Below, one piece after another: positions 18,025 through 27,139 of a stretch of 64,000 nucleotides of DNA. The DNA is from Marinobacter sp. NP-4(2019) (lineage in GTDB: Bacteria > Pseudomonadota > Gammaproteobacteria > Pseudomonadales > Oleiphilaceae), in assembly GCF_003994855.1 (NCBI RefSeq), contig NZ_CP034142.1:4030001-4094000 (forward strand), written 5' to 3'. The stretch's first letter is position 1. Every line of letters starts with the position of its first letter. Under the pieces are notes generated by a model that ran no database searches, was not told where the DNA came from, and saw only the letters and a list, made by a program, of their open reading frames with translations. Made by a program: the position numbers and the translations under genes.

Positions 18025-19056
18025 ATGGACTCGATAACACAAGCTGCCCTCGGGGCCACCATTGCAGGAACGGTGGCCGGCAGGGCGCTGGGACGTTCAG
18101 TTTTGGTGATAGGCGCGGCACTGGGCACCCTTCCGGACCTCGACGTGGTTATCGATTATGGCACCGCCGTGGCCAATTTCACCCAGCATCGGGGATTCAC
18201 TCACTCGCTGTTTATCCTGGTACCACTCTCTGTCCTGCTGGCATGGGTGCTGTGGCGCTGGAAGCCGGTGATCAGTTACCGACGCTGGTTGCTACTGACC
18301 GGATTGATACTGGTTACCCATCCCCTGCTGGACATTTTCACCACCTATGGTACCCAGCTGTTCTGGCCACTGGGGCCGCCCATCGCCCTGCACAGCGTTT
18401 TTATCATCGACCCGCTGTATACCCTGCCCTTGCTGTTAGCCATAGCGTGCTTCCTGGTGAATCCGGCGGCACCACGACGCCTGATGGCAGGCCTTGGCGT
18501 TTCCACGCTGTATCTCGGGTGGACGTTACTGGCACAACAGATGATCGCCAGCCGGGTCGAGCCGGCACTGGCAGAGGCAGGACTCGGCGATGCACCGCGC
18601 ATGGTCCAGCCCATGCCGTTCAACACCATCCTCTGGCGTGTCACCGCCATCAGTGATGATCGTCGGGTGGAGATAGTCACCGGCTTCCTCGACGGCGACG
18701 CTCCGCTGACCCTTGAGGAGTTTCCCCGGGATCCGGTGCTGGCTGAACAGGCGCAGGCACTGGAAGAAGGACAGCGGCTGGAATGGTTTACCGAAGGATT
18801 TCTCCATTACGAACAGGTTGACGGCCTACTGCTGGCTACCGATGTCCGACTGGGGGTGCCCGGCGCGCACCCGTTTACCTTCGTGCTCGCGGTAGACAAT
18901 GGCAATGGCCTGGAGCCCTACGCCAGTTATCGTCAGGATCGCGCTGTCCTGCGCCGGGAGCTACTGGGTGCCCTGTGGGCCAGATTGACCGGCACAGCAC
19001 CGGTCCTGTGCCTGGCCAGCCTGGAATTGCCGCCCCCGGGAGAAGGTTGCTCCTGA
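18025..19056 (+). CDS. YdjM-type membrane-bound metal-dependent hydrolase
   Basis: A 343-residue protein of the YdjM (DUF457) family. It has four to five hydrophobic segments in residues 1-180. Conserved metal-ligand candidates are in MDSITQAALGA, LPDLDVVIDYG, HRGFTHSL and THPLLDIFTTYGT. The C-terminal 160 residues are soluble and not recognised. In E. coli some members are LexA-controlled, but I see no LexA box here. It begins 18 bases after the transglycosylase and ends two bases before the pseudouridine synthase, so the three are probably one transcript. Confidence 0.85.
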   Translation: MDSITQAALGATIAGTVAGRALGRSVLVIGAALGTLPDLDVVIDYGTAVANFTQHRGFTHSLFILVPLSVLLAWVLWRWKPVISYRRWLLLTGLILVTHPLLDIFTTYGTQLFWPLGPPIALHSVFIIDPLYTLPLLLAIACFLVNPAAPRRLMAGLGVSTLYLGWTLLAQQMIASRVEPALAEAGLGDAPRMVQPMPFNTILWRVTAISDDRRVEIVTGFLDGDAPLTLEEFPRDPVLAEQAQALEEGQRLEWFTEGFLHYEQVDGLLLATDVRLGVPGAHPFTFVLAVDNGNGLEPYASYRQDRAVLRRELLGALWARLTGTAPVLCLASLELPPPGEGCS

Positions 19057-19058
19057 CT

Positions 19059-19751
19059 ATGCGACTTGACCAGTTCATTGCCAGTACAACGCCCTTGTCC
19101 CGCAAAGAAGCCAAACGGGTCATCGGGCAGGGGCGCGTGATTGTGGACGGCCAGCCGTGCCGTCAGGTTTCCACCCATATCAGCACCGACGCCAGAGTCA
19201 CCCTGGACGATGAGTTCCTGGCCCTGCCCGGCGACCGCTACCTGATGCTCAACAAACCCGAAGGCGTGGTAAGCGCAACCACCGACAGCGACCACCCCAC
19301 GGTTCTGGACCTGTTGCCCGCCAATCTGCGGCAGGACCTGCATATCGCCGGCCGCCTCGACGCGGACACCACCGGATTACTGCTACTGACATCCGATGGC
19401 CAGTGGTCTCACCGCGTGACTTCGCCCCGGGTAAAGTGCCCCAAGACCTACAGGGTGACCCTCAGCGATCCGGTGACCGAAACCGCTCTTCAACAATTGC
19501 GGGGGGGAATGGAACTCAGGAATGATCCCAGACCCACCAAACCGGCCAAAGTCGTGCGCGTCAGTGATTACGAGATCAAACTGACCATCGCCGAAGGACG
19601 TTACCATCAGGTGAAGCGCATGCTGGCCGCCACGGGGAATCGGGTGGAGGCCCTACACCGGCTCAGCATCGGTGCCATCGAACTGGATAGCAGCCTGCCA
19701 CCCGGTGCGTTCCGGGCGCTGACCGAGGAAGAAATCAACAGCATTCCCTGA
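19059..19751 (+). CDS. rsuA: 16S rRNA pseudouridine synthase, RsuA family
   Basis: A 230-residue protein with an N-terminal S4 RNA-binding domain (about 1-60, MRLDQFIASTTPLSRKEAK) and a C-terminal RsuA/RluB/E/F catalytic domain. The catalytic aspartate is in HIAGRLDADTTGLLLLT, and LMLNKPEGVVSAT and YHQVKRMLAATGN are the other family motifs. E. coli RsuA of the same size makes pseudouridine 516 in 16S rRNA. The frame extends upstream into the preceding gene, but the ATG at 19059 starts the S4 domain exactly. It ends six bases from the convergent asparaginase-like gene. Confidence 0.88.
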   Translation: MRLDQFIASTTPLSRKEAKRVIGQGRVIVDGQPCRQVSTHISTDARVTLDDEFLALPGDRYLMLNKPEGVVSATTDSDHPTVLDLLPANLRQDLHIAGRLDADTTGLLLLTSDGQWSHRVTSPRVKCPKTYRVTLSDPVTETALQQLRGGMELRNDPRPTKPAKVVRVSDYEIKLTIAEGRYHQVKRMLAATGNRVEALHRLSIGAIELDSSLPPGAFRALTEEEINSIP

Positions 19752-19757
19752 AGCTGT

Positions 19758-20237
19758 TCAGATACGCTCGAACCGCTGGGCCTTCAGATTCTTGCGCACC
19801 GCACCCGCCTCGAACACCTCGCCATTCATCGCAATGTAGACGCCTGCCGGTAACAACTGGACCGCCGCCCAGGCAAACCCCAGATTGAAGACCGCATCGC
19901 TGCGGCGCATCCTGGCTGGCTGCATAGCTCCCAGAAGCACAATGGTTTTAGTATTAATCGCCGCCAGAGCCTGGGCAGTTTCTGCCATGGTATCGGTACC
20001 ATGGGTGATCAGAATCTGGGCGCACTCCGATGACGCCACCGTCTGACGTATCAGCTCCCGATCATCATCATTTATCTCAAGGCTATCCTTCCTCATTAAC
20101 CCGGTGATCTGGTAACCGTCGTGAATATTGGATTCACTCAGTAATTCCGGCAACAGGGAATCACCAACCTCAAACTCACTGTTGGCATCAAAATACACCT
20201 TGTCGATGGTGCCACCGGTTGTCACTATCTGAATCAC
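19758..20237 (-). CDS. Short asparaginase-like protein (N-terminal domain only)
   Basis: A 159-residue protein that matches only the N-terminal domain of type I/II L-asparaginases. Both catalytic threonine motifs are present, TTGGTIDK at residues 6-13 and THGTDTM near 78, as is VLLGAMQPARM. The C-terminal domain, and with it the usual dimer-completing residues, is absent. The frame ends in a clean stop with no homologous remnant downstream, so it appears to be a real short form rather than a broken gene. Substrate and activity are unknown. It lies 34 bases after the PBP7 gene on the same strand. Confidence 0.75.
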   Translation of the reverse strand: MIQIVTTGGTIDKVYFDANSEFEVGDSLLPELLSESNIHDGYQITGLMRKDSLEINDDDRELIRQTVASSECAQILITHGTDTMAETAQALAAINTKTIVLLGAMQPARMRRSDAVFNLGFAWAAVQLLPAGVYIAMNGEVFEAGAVRKNLKAQRFERI

Positions 20238-20271
20238 TGGCTGAACCCTCGTGTACCCCTGATTTTCAGTA

Positions 20272-21216
20272 TCAATTCACACCTGCCGTCGATTGCTCAC
20301 CTGACGCTGTATCAGGCTTTCGGGCAGCGGTATAAGCCGCATTCTTTTCCTGCTCGTACGCCCTCGCCGCCGCTGCCACCTGACCGACAGCCCCGGTGTC
20401 CAGCCAGCGCCGAATGCGGCCCGCATCTCCCATCGGCGAGCGGGTACCCAGCGAATCGAGCAACACGGTTACCACCTGCTCACCGTTCATATTGGACATC
20501 ATGACCAGACAACGCCCAGCCTCCGACAGATAACCGGTTTTACTCAACCCGACTCCCCAGCTGTCCCGGTGCACCAGGGCATTGGTATTGCCAAACGACA
20601 GACTGTAACGAGGCTTTCGGAACTGGCCAGTATAGTAACGGGTGGTGGAGTAATCGCCGATCTGCGGGTATTTCGCAGCAGCATTCACCAGCTTGATCAG
20701 GTCGGCTGCCGTGGACGTGTTATCCACCGACAACCCGGTTGGATCCACAAAACTCGTGCGGGTCATGCCCAGTTCCAGGGCTTTCTCGTTCATCGCCCGG
20801 ACAAACGCGTCATAGCCTCCGGGATGGTGACGGGCCAGCGTGTAAGCCGCAAAGTTCTCCGATGACATCAGCGCAACCCGCAACATGTCCGCGCGGCGCA
20901 TCTCGGACCCCACCCGAATGCGGGTGTATGCATTGGCTGCCGCTGGTATGTGGCGTTCCCTGAATTCCAGCCATTCGTTCAACGGCTCTCCGGATTCCAT
21001 CACAACCAGGGCCGTCATCAGTTTGGTGATGGAGGCAATCGGCACAATCCTGTCTGCATGCTTGTCGACTACCAGTTCGGTACTGCCGGCATAGGCCGCC
21101 GCCGCGTTAACGGAAGCCAGCTGTAGCGATTCCGACCTTTGTTCATGGGCCTGGGCTTTGGACATGGCAAAAGTGAACATCAGGCACATCAGGCCAGACA
21201 GGACGCTTCGATACAT
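20272..21216 (-). CDS. pbpG: D-alanyl-D-alanine endopeptidase (PBP7/8)
   Basis: A 314-residue periplasmic penicillin-binding protein with a signal peptide (about residues 1-22, ending AQA). The serine-hydrolase motifs are SITK (IASITKLMTAL, about 57), SSN-like SSEN (about 118) and KTG (LSKTGYLSEAG, about 222). Family role: cleaves DD cross-links in peptidoglycan. The frame is open for 48 codons further, but those residues do not resemble a secreted N-terminus and the ATG at 21216 starts directly at the signal peptide. A tail with Ala and Lys repeats ends the protein. Confidence 0.9.
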   Translation of the reverse strand: MYRSVLSGLMCLMFTFAMSKAQAHEQRSESLQLASVNAAAAYAGSTELVVDKHADRIVPIASITKLMTALVVMESGEPLNEWLEFRERHIPAAANAYTRIRVGSEMRRADMLRVALMSSENFAAYTLARHHPGGYDAFVRAMNEKALELGMTRTSFVDPTGLSVDNTSTAADLIKLVNAAAKYPQIGDYSTTRYYTGQFRKPRYSLSFGNTNALVHRDSWGVGLSKTGYLSEAGRCLVMMSNMNGEQVVTVLLDSLGTRSPMGDAGRIRRWLDTGAVGQVAAAARAYEQEKNAAYTAARKPDTASGEQSTAGVN

Positions 21217-21434
21217 CAATCTACCTCGGATGAATGTCTTCGATGGTGAAAAAGTGCCGCCTACTATACCAGCGAAATCCGGACAGGGACCCCCTCTCCC
21301 CCACGCCAGGATTAATCCTCCTTCACAGTTACGGTGTCCGCTTCCTGCGTGCATCGTCACATTTTTCGCTCATTCGTTTTAAACAGCAAATGCAAAATAC
21401 TATAAAATAAAGTAAAATTTCTTTTAATTCATAA

Positions 21435-21472
21435 TGTTACACAATATTTACATTTGTTATCACTGTGTAACA
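21435..21472. promoter_or_regulatory. Inverted repeat in AT-rich promoter region of EAL gene
   Basis: Nine-base perfect arms TGTTACACA (21435-21443) and TGTGTAACA (21464-21472), centres 29 bases apart, lie 33 bases before the EAL gene. The stretch from about 21380 to 21480 is strikingly AT-rich against the GC-rich surroundings, as expected for a regulated promoter. The binding protein is unknown. Confidence 0.35.
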
Positions 21473-21504
21473 GTCACCTTTTAACTAAGCGGCGCACCCC
21501 CTGA

Positions 21505-23664
21505 ATGGACCCATTGGCGAACCAGCAAACTGATCCAGGTGCCTTTCCTGCCCATAGTTGGCAGCGTATACCAGGATTGCTCCGGCGCTGGCTGCCCCTC
21601 AGCTTTCTGGGTCTTGGTCTGGCATACGGACTGACCATCACCTCAATCCTGTCCGCATCCGTCCATGGACTGGAAAGCATCCTCGGCCATACGGCTTTCA
21701 CCTTGGCGTGGAAGGCTTTTATTGGCGGTCTACTGACCTTCGCCCTGTTGTTCAACATCAGTATCGTCATTATGCTTCGCCGGCCCGGGTTGGCCTGGTT
21801 AAGCGTACTGATGGTCGGAGTCATGCACAGCCAACTGGTCATGGACGGTTTCGGGCTCTGGTTCCTATGGTCCAACTGGCCCCAGTTCAACGCCCTGCTC
21901 AGTATCTCCCTGCCGTTGTGCCTGATTGCCCTGTGCCAGTTTACGCCCCACTTCCTAACCATTTCCCGACCGGTCTCATCAATACTTAACGGAGCCAGCC
22001 TGGCCGCCCTTGCCCTGGCAATTGTAATGCCCCTGGGCTTCCCCTTTCCGGGACAAGGCTCACTGCTGGTGCTGGCATCCCTGACCGGCCTCTTTATCCT
22101 TGCGGTGGTGGCGCGCCAACTCCGACACCATGTCTACGCCCGCTATTACGGCCTGTCGATCCTGGCCATTCTCATCGGTGCCACCGTGTCATCGCTGCGT
22201 ACCATCGGATGGGTCCCTGTTAACAGTTTGACGGATTCGGCTTTCTTTCTTGGTGCCGCCATGGCATCGCTGGTGCTGACCAGTGGCGTCGGGCGATTAT
22301 TGCTTGAAGAACGCAAAAAGCGCCTCAGCGCCGATGTCCGCGCTCGTCAGGAGGGGCAGCTCAGGGCCCAGATCGAGAAGGATTACGACCACCTGCTGAA
22401 GACTCACCGGGTGACCGGTAAACCCAACCGCGCGATACTGGAAGAGTCTCTCGAGACCCTCAGCAGCAAAAAGATTCCCTACACCCTGTGCCTGGTACGC
22501 CTGCAAAGGTTCAACGAAATAGAGCAGACGTTGGGCTATCGCACGGCCGAGGAGTTGTTGAAAACCTACCTGCGCCGCATGAGCCGCTTCCTCGAGCGCA
22601 CCTTTGACTCCCGCCTGGTGAGGATTAACGGACACGCCCTGGCCAGCATCGACACGGTCAACCACGCCTTTGCCTTTTACCGACAGGATGAGCGTGAGCC
22701 CGATCAACACATCATGAACGAGCTGACGGCATGGCTTGGGACACATTTCCGCGAAGGGCGCTTTGCCTTCTCATGGAGTCCATCGGTGGGCATTGCCCAT
22801 GCCCCGGAACACGGCCCCGATGCTGCAGGCGTCCTGTCTTCCGCCGGTTTCGCCTCGCTCAGTGGTGACCAGCCCCTGTGCGAGTACGACCCATCCATTG
22901 CGGAATGGCAGTACCGCCAGCAAATACTGATGCTGGATATTGAGGATGCCCTGACCAATGGCAGTATGTGGCTGGAGTATCAGCCCAAGGTGGGCATTCG
23001 TGACGAGCGAACCAGCTCCGTGGAGGCACTGATCCGGTGGCATCATCCCGAGTTTGGCAAGGTTCCTCCGGATCACTGGGTTCCCCTGGCCGAGCAGGTG
23101 GGCATGATCCATCCGGTGACGCTATGGGTCATCAACCAGGCCTGCGGTGACTACCAGCGGCTGATCTTGCGTTACGGCAAGAACATCGCAGTCGCCGTTA
23201 ACATCTCAGCCAAAGACCTGGCCCACCCGCGGTTTGACCATGAGGCGATGGACATCATTGCCCGCCACAACATGCAGCCGCGTGACCTTATCCTGGAAAT
23301 TACCGAAACCGCGATGATGGCGGATCCAGAATCCGCACGGACCATGATCCACACACTCAGCCAACGGGGCTTCCGCATCGCCCTGGACGACTTCGGCACC
23401 GGCCATTCCTCCCTGGGTACGCTGGCCAGTTTTGACCTGGACGAACTCAAGATTGATCGCAGCTTTCTGGAAGACATTCTGGACCATCCGGCCCGCCAGC
23501 GTGTTTTTCGCGCCGCCTTGGAGTTGGGCGAAGCGCTGGATCTGGACGTGGTCGTTGAAGGCGTGGAAGACGAAGCTATCGCGGCCTGGCTTCAGCAGTT
23601 CCCTGGCCTCCATGGCCAGGGATACTACTGGGGCCGTCCGGAACGGCTCAGGGCAGATCCGTAA
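21505..23664 (+). CDS. Membrane c-di-GMP phosphodiesterase (degenerate GGDEF, intact EAL)
   Basis: A 719-residue inner-membrane protein with about seven or eight hydrophobic segments (about 25-260), a GGDEF-like domain (about 300-450) and an EAL domain (about 475-710). Where GGDEF is expected the sequence reads INGHALASID, so cyclase activity is not predicted. The EAL domain keeps EALIRW (E507), NISAKD, TETAMM, DDFGTGHSS, KIDRSF, VVEGVE and GQGYYWG, which predicts hydrolysis of c-di-GMP. The membrane part is not a named sensor domain that I recognise. Its last 17 bases overlap the tail of the convergent ilvD. Confidence 0.88.
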   Translation: MDPLANQQTDPGAFPAHSWQRIPGLLRRWLPLSFLGLGLAYGLTITSILSASVHGLESILGHTAFTLAWKAFIGGLLTFALLFNISIVIMLRRPGLAWLSVLMVGVMHSQLVMDGFGLWFLWSNWPQFNALLSISLPLCLIALCQFTPHFLTISRPVSSILNGASLAALALAIVMPLGFPFPGQGSLLVLASLTGLFILAVVARQLRHHVYARYYGLSILAILIGATVSSLRTIGWVPVNSLTDSAFFLGAAMASLVLTSGVGRLLLEERKKRLSADVRARQEGQLRAQIEKDYDHLLKTHRVTGKPNRAILEESLETLSSKKIPYTLCLVRLQRFNEIEQTLGYRTAEELLKTYLRRMSRFLERTFDSRLVRINGHALASIDTVNHAFAFYRQDEREPDQHIMNELTAWLGTHFREGRFAFSWSPSVGIAHAPEHGPDAAGVLSSAGFASLSGDQPLCEYDPSIAEWQYRQQILMLDIEDALTNGSMWLEYQPKVGIRDERTSSVEALIRWHHPEFGKVPPDHWVPLAEQVGMIHPVTLWVINQACGDYQRLILRYGKNIAVAVNISAKDLAHPRFDHEAMDIIARHNMQPRDLILEITETAMMADPESARTMIHTLSQRGFRIALDDFGTGHSSLGTLASFDLDELKIDRSFLEDILDHPARQRVFRAALELGEALDLDVVVEGVEDEAIAAWLQQFPGLHGQGYYWGRPERLRADP

Positions 23665-25324
23665 CCGCACCAAGGGACGCGGAACTGACAGTACGGGCGT
23701 ACTTCGCCAGCACACCACGGGTAAAGCGTGGTTCCGGGGCTTTCCAGGCCTTGCGCCGCTTCTCCAGCTCGGCCTCTGATATATCCAGCTCAATGCGATT
23801 GGTCACCGCGTCGATGGTAATGGTGTCGCCGTCTTCCACCAGGGCAATCGGACCGCCCTCAGCCGCTTCCGGGGTAATATGGCCAACCACAAAGCCGTGA
23901 CTGCCACCGGAGAACCGGCCATCGGTAATCAGTGCCACATCGCTGCCCAGACCCTTGCCCATGATCGCCGACGTGGGGCTCAGCATTTCACGCATGCCGG
24001 GCCCCCCTTTTGGCCCCTCGTAACGGATCACCAGCACATCACCGGCCACCACCGTGCCATCGAGAATCCGCTCCTGGGCCTCCTCCTCGGAATGGAACAC
24101 CCGTGCGCGGCCGGTAAAGTGGGTGCCCTCCTTACCGGTAATCTTGGCTACCGCCCCCGTTGGCGCCAGGTTGCCAAACAGAATCCGCAGGTGACTGTCG
24201 GCCTTGATGGGGTTGTCGAAGGCATGAATGATGTCCTGCCCTTCCGGATACGGCGCCACGTCCGCCAGGTTTTCCGCCAGGGTCTGGCCGGTCACCGTCA
24301 GGCAGTCGCCGTGCAGCAGCCCACGCTCCAGTAACATCTTCATCAGCGGCTGGATACCGCCGATGGCGACCAGCTCGGACATCATGTAATGACCGCTGGG
24401 GCGCAGATCCGCCAGCACCGGCACCCGCTTACCGATCTCCACGAAATCGTCCAGTGACAGCTCGACCCCCACGGTACTGGCCATGGCCAGCAGGTGCAGC
24501 ACCGCATTGGTGGAGCCGCCCAGGGCAATCACCACGGTGATGGCGTTCTCGAACGCCTCCCGTGTCATCACATCCGAGGGCTTGATGTCCTTCTCCAGAA
24601 GATTCAGCACCGCCGCCCCGGCGGCACGACAATCCTCTGCCTTGGAATCGGACACCGCGTTCTGCGCCGAACTGCCCGGCAGGCTCATGCCCATGGCTTC
24701 AATGGCCGATGCCATGGTGTTGGCGGTGTACATACCGCCACAGGAACCCGGCCCCGGTATCGCGGTTTCCTCGATCTGCTTCACCTCGATCAGGTCCAGA
24801 TCGCCACGGGCGTGGGCGCCTACCGCCTCAAACACCGAGATAATGTCGGTGTGGTTTTCCCCGGGCATGATGGTGCCGCCATAGACAAAGACCGACGGCC
24901 GGTTCAGTCGTGCCAGCCCCATGATGCAGCCCGGCATGTTCTTGTCACAGCCGCCGATGGCCACCAGACCATCAAAGCCCTCGCAGCCGGCGGTGGTTTC
25001 GATGGAATCGGCAATGACCTCGCGGGATACGAGGGAGTACTTCATGCCCTCGGTACCATTGGCGATGCCGTCGGACACGGTGATAGTGTTGAAAATCAGA
25101 GCCTTGCCACCAGCATCGTCAGCTCCGGCGGCCGATTCTTCCGCCAGACGGTTGATGTGCATATTGCAGGGGGTCAGGTTACTCCAGGTCGACGCAATGC
25201 CCACCTGGGGTTTGCGGAAATCCTCATCGGTAAAGCCCACGGCCCGCAACATGGCACGGCTGGCGGATTTGCCAAGCCCGTCCACTACCGGGGCCGAGTA
25301 ACGACGGCGCTTGTCCTCGGTCAT
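23648..25324 (-). CDS. ilvD: Dihydroxy-acid dehydratase
   Basis: A 558-residue enzyme that dehydrates 2,3-dihydroxy-isovalerate or -methylvalerate to the 2-keto acid in branched-chain amino acid synthesis. The iron-sulfur cysteines are in NLTPCNMH, GGCDKNMPGC and GPGSCGGMYTAN. GRFSGGSHGFVVGH near the C-terminus is the family active-site signature. This is the shorter form (about 560 residues, against 616 in E. coli). The ATG at 25324 has AAGGAG seven bases upstream; the open frame extends eight codons further. It stands alone, after the terminator of the monooxygenase operon. Confidence 0.95.
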   Translation of the reverse strand: MTEDKRRRYSAPVVDGLGKSASRAMLRAVGFTDEDFRKPQVGIASTWSNLTPCNMHINRLAEESAAGADDAGGKALIFNTITVSDGIANGTEGMKYSLVSREVIADSIETTAGCEGFDGLVAIGGCDKNMPGCIMGLARLNRPSVFVYGGTIMPGENHTDIISVFEAVGAHARGDLDLIEVKQIEETAIPGPGSCGGMYTANTMASAIEAMGMSLPGSSAQNAVSDSKAEDCRAAGAAVLNLLEKDIKPSDVMTREAFENAITVVIALGGSTNAVLHLLAMASTVGVELSLDDFVEIGKRVPVLADLRPSGHYMMSELVAIGGIQPLMKMLLERGLLHGDCLTVTGQTLAENLADVAPYPEGQDIIHAFDNPIKADSHLRILFGNLAPTGAVAKITGKEGTHFTGRARVFHSEEEAQERILDGTVVAGDVLVIRYEGPKGGPGMREMLSPTSAIMGKGLGSDVALITDGRFSGGSHGFVVGHITPEAAEGGPIALVEDGDTITIDAVTNRIELDISEAELEKRRKAWKAPEPRFTRGVLAKYARTVSSASLGAVTDLP

Positions 25325-25360
25325 CGACGTCTCCTTGCTGGTATCCAAACAATCAAAAAC

Positions 25361-25385
25361 GCCCTGTCCGACTACCAGACAGGGC
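25361..25385 (-). terminator. Intrinsic terminator of the monooxygenase operon
   Basis: On the minus strand an eight-base perfect stem (GCCCTGTC / GACAGGGC) is followed by GTTTTTG. It lies 46 bases after the flavin monooxygenase stop and before ilvD, so it separates the two transcription units. Confidence 0.7.
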
Positions 25386-25430
25386 TCAGTTAATTCAGAT
25401 TGTCAGAAAAACCCGCTCACAACAACGCCA

Positions 25431-26975
25431 TCAGGCGCGGATCAGCGCATAATCCTTCAGTTCCAGGGACGACATCTGCCGCGCATACTGGGTGGCAAAC
25501 CCCGGATACATGGTGGCATTGAAGCCATCCTCGGTGAGGTACCAGCTCTTGCAGCCAGAATTCCAGTTGGTCTTCGCCAGCCGCTTCTGGATCTCCCGGT
25601 TATGGCGGGCCTGGATGTGGGACTTCACATCCAGCGCCTTGATCTCCAGGGAACGCAGCACCCGCACGGCTTTGAGGATGTACTCAATCTGCGACTCCAT
25701 ATACACCAGCGCCGAGTTATGGCCCGGTCCCGAGTTGGGGCCAAAGATCATGTGCAGGTTGGGGTAACCGGACACATTGATACTCTTGTAGGCCTGGGCT
25801 CCGCGCCGCCATTCCTTACCCAGCTCACGACCACCCACCCCCTTGACCGGGAAAGGCGTACCGGCGTTGCTGACATCGAAGCCGGTGGCGAACACAAGGC
25901 AGTCGAACTGATGCTCAATGCCCTCGGCGGTACGGATGCCATTCTCGCTGATCCTGGCGATCGGCCAGGTAATCAGCTCGCAGTTATCCGCCTGCAGCGC
26001 CGGGTAATAGTCACTGGACATCAACACCCGCTTGCAGCCAATACGGAAATCCGGCTTCAGCTGACGGCGCATCCAGGGATCCTTCACCTGACGGTTCAGG
26101 TGCGCCTCGGCCACCTTCTCCACCACCCGCGTCAGCGGCGAATTCCAGACAATACCCAGCGCCACCGACTCATGGCCCAGATACAGTGCCTTGCGCACCG
26201 CCGCCTGACTGGCCGGCACCTTGCGGAACAACGCCCGGTTCCAGCCCGGGGTGGCAAAATCCGGCTTCGGCAACACCCAGCCCGGCGTACGCTGAAACAC
26301 CTTCAGCTTCGACGCCTGCTTCACCAGCTCCGGAATAATCTGCACCGCACTGGCCCCGGTGCCAATCACCGCCACCCGCTTACCGGTAAAATCGTAATCG
26401 TGATCCCAACGGGCACTGTGCACCGTGTGGCCCTTGAACGACTCAATACCCTCAATCTTTGGCAGCCCCGGATTCGACAACGGCCCCTGAGCCATCACCA
26501 CCGAACGTGCCCGGAAAGTACCACCCGTCGCCGTCGACGCCGTCCACACACCCTCTTTCTCGCTGTACTCCAGCCCCGTGACATCCTGATTGAACTTTAC
26601 CATCCGCCGCAGATTGAACGAATCCGCCAGATAATGAACATACTTCAGAATCTCCCCACTGCCGGAAAAACTCCGCGACCAGTCCGGATTCGGCGCAAAC
26701 GAAAACGAATACAGATTCGACGGAATATCACAGGCCGCCCCCGGATAGGTATTGTCCCGCCAGGTACCGCCAATCTCATCGGCCCGCTCCAGAATCACCA
26801 CATCCCGGATACCATCCTGCTGCAACCGCAACGCCGTACCAAGACCACCAAAGCCCGCGCCGACGATCAGCACCTCATGAACATGCACATCCTGCTTAAC
26901 CGGTTCAGCAGCCGCCTTCCGAGTCGCTTTCTTTCCACGCGGAGCAGTCCTGGCTTTCTCAACAACACTGGTCAT
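25431..26975 (-). CDS. Flavin-containing monooxygenase, Baeyer-Villiger / AlmA-like
   Basis: A 514-residue class B flavoprotein monooxygenase. The FAD fold is VLIVGAGFGGLGTALRL (about residue 33), the NADPH fold is VAVIGTGASAVQIIPEL (about 210), and FKGHTVHSARWD between them fits the Baeyer-Villiger fingerprint FxGxxxHxxxW(P/D). An N-terminal stretch of about 30 residues rich in Lys, Arg and Ala precedes the fold. Family members oxidise ketones to esters; long-chain alkane oxidation by AlmA uses related proteins. The substrate here is not shown. It is the third gene of the SDR / ferritin-like / monooxygenase set, 164 bases after the ferritin-like gene, with a palindrome in the gap. Confidence 0.88.
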   Translation of the reverse strand: MTSVVEKARTAPRGKKATRKAAAEPVKQDVHVHEVLIVGAGFGGLGTALRLQQDGIRDVVILERADEIGGTWRDNTYPGAACDIPSNLYSFSFAPNPDWSRSFSGSGEILKYVHYLADSFNLRRMVKFNQDVTGLEYSEKEGVWTASTATGGTFRARSVVMAQGPLSNPGLPKIEGIESFKGHTVHSARWDHDYDFTGKRVAVIGTGASAVQIIPELVKQASKLKVFQRTPGWVLPKPDFATPGWNRALFRKVPASQAAVRKALYLGHESVALGIVWNSPLTRVVEKVAEAHLNRQVKDPWMRRQLKPDFRIGCKRVLMSSDYYPALQADNCELITWPIARISENGIRTAEGIEHQFDCLVFATGFDVSNAGTPFPVKGVGGRELGKEWRRGAQAYKSINVSGYPNLHMIFGPNSGPGHNSALVYMESQIEYILKAVRVLRSLEIKALDVKSHIQARHNREIQKRLAKTNWNSGCKSWYLTEDGFNATMYPGFATQYARQMSSLELKDYALIRA

Positions 26976-27020
26976 AACACTCTCTCACTTTCAAACAGCG
27001 GCCCCTCTCCAATGCCGAAA

Positions 27021-27112
27021 GGCGAGGGCTGGGGGTTCCTTTTCTGCAGGGACAAAGGTGTCTGAGCGCAGCGAGTTCTTTTCCCGAAAGAAAAGGCCCC
27101 CCAGCCCTTGCC
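27021..27112. repeat. Palindromic element with a different interior (type B)
   Basis: Near-perfect inverted arms of about 25 bases at 27021-27045 and 27089-27112, with one bulge and a mismatch, enclose a 43-base interior containing GTGTCTGAGCGCAGCGAGTT. The GCC-A(G/T)GGAT-GGC hairpin of the other palindromes is absent, so I class it separately. It lies inside the monooxygenase operon, between the ferritin-like gene and the monooxygenase gene, where it could stabilise or partly stop the transcript. Confidence 0.65.
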
Positions 27113-27139
27113 ATGCTCCGCAGCTCAGGGCCAACAAAG

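Noticed and set aside
25311..27065. A 584-codon open frame on the plus strand
   Set aside because: It is antisense to the flavin monooxygenase, rich in His, Arg, Gln and Pro with no domain, as expected opposite a GC-rich gene.
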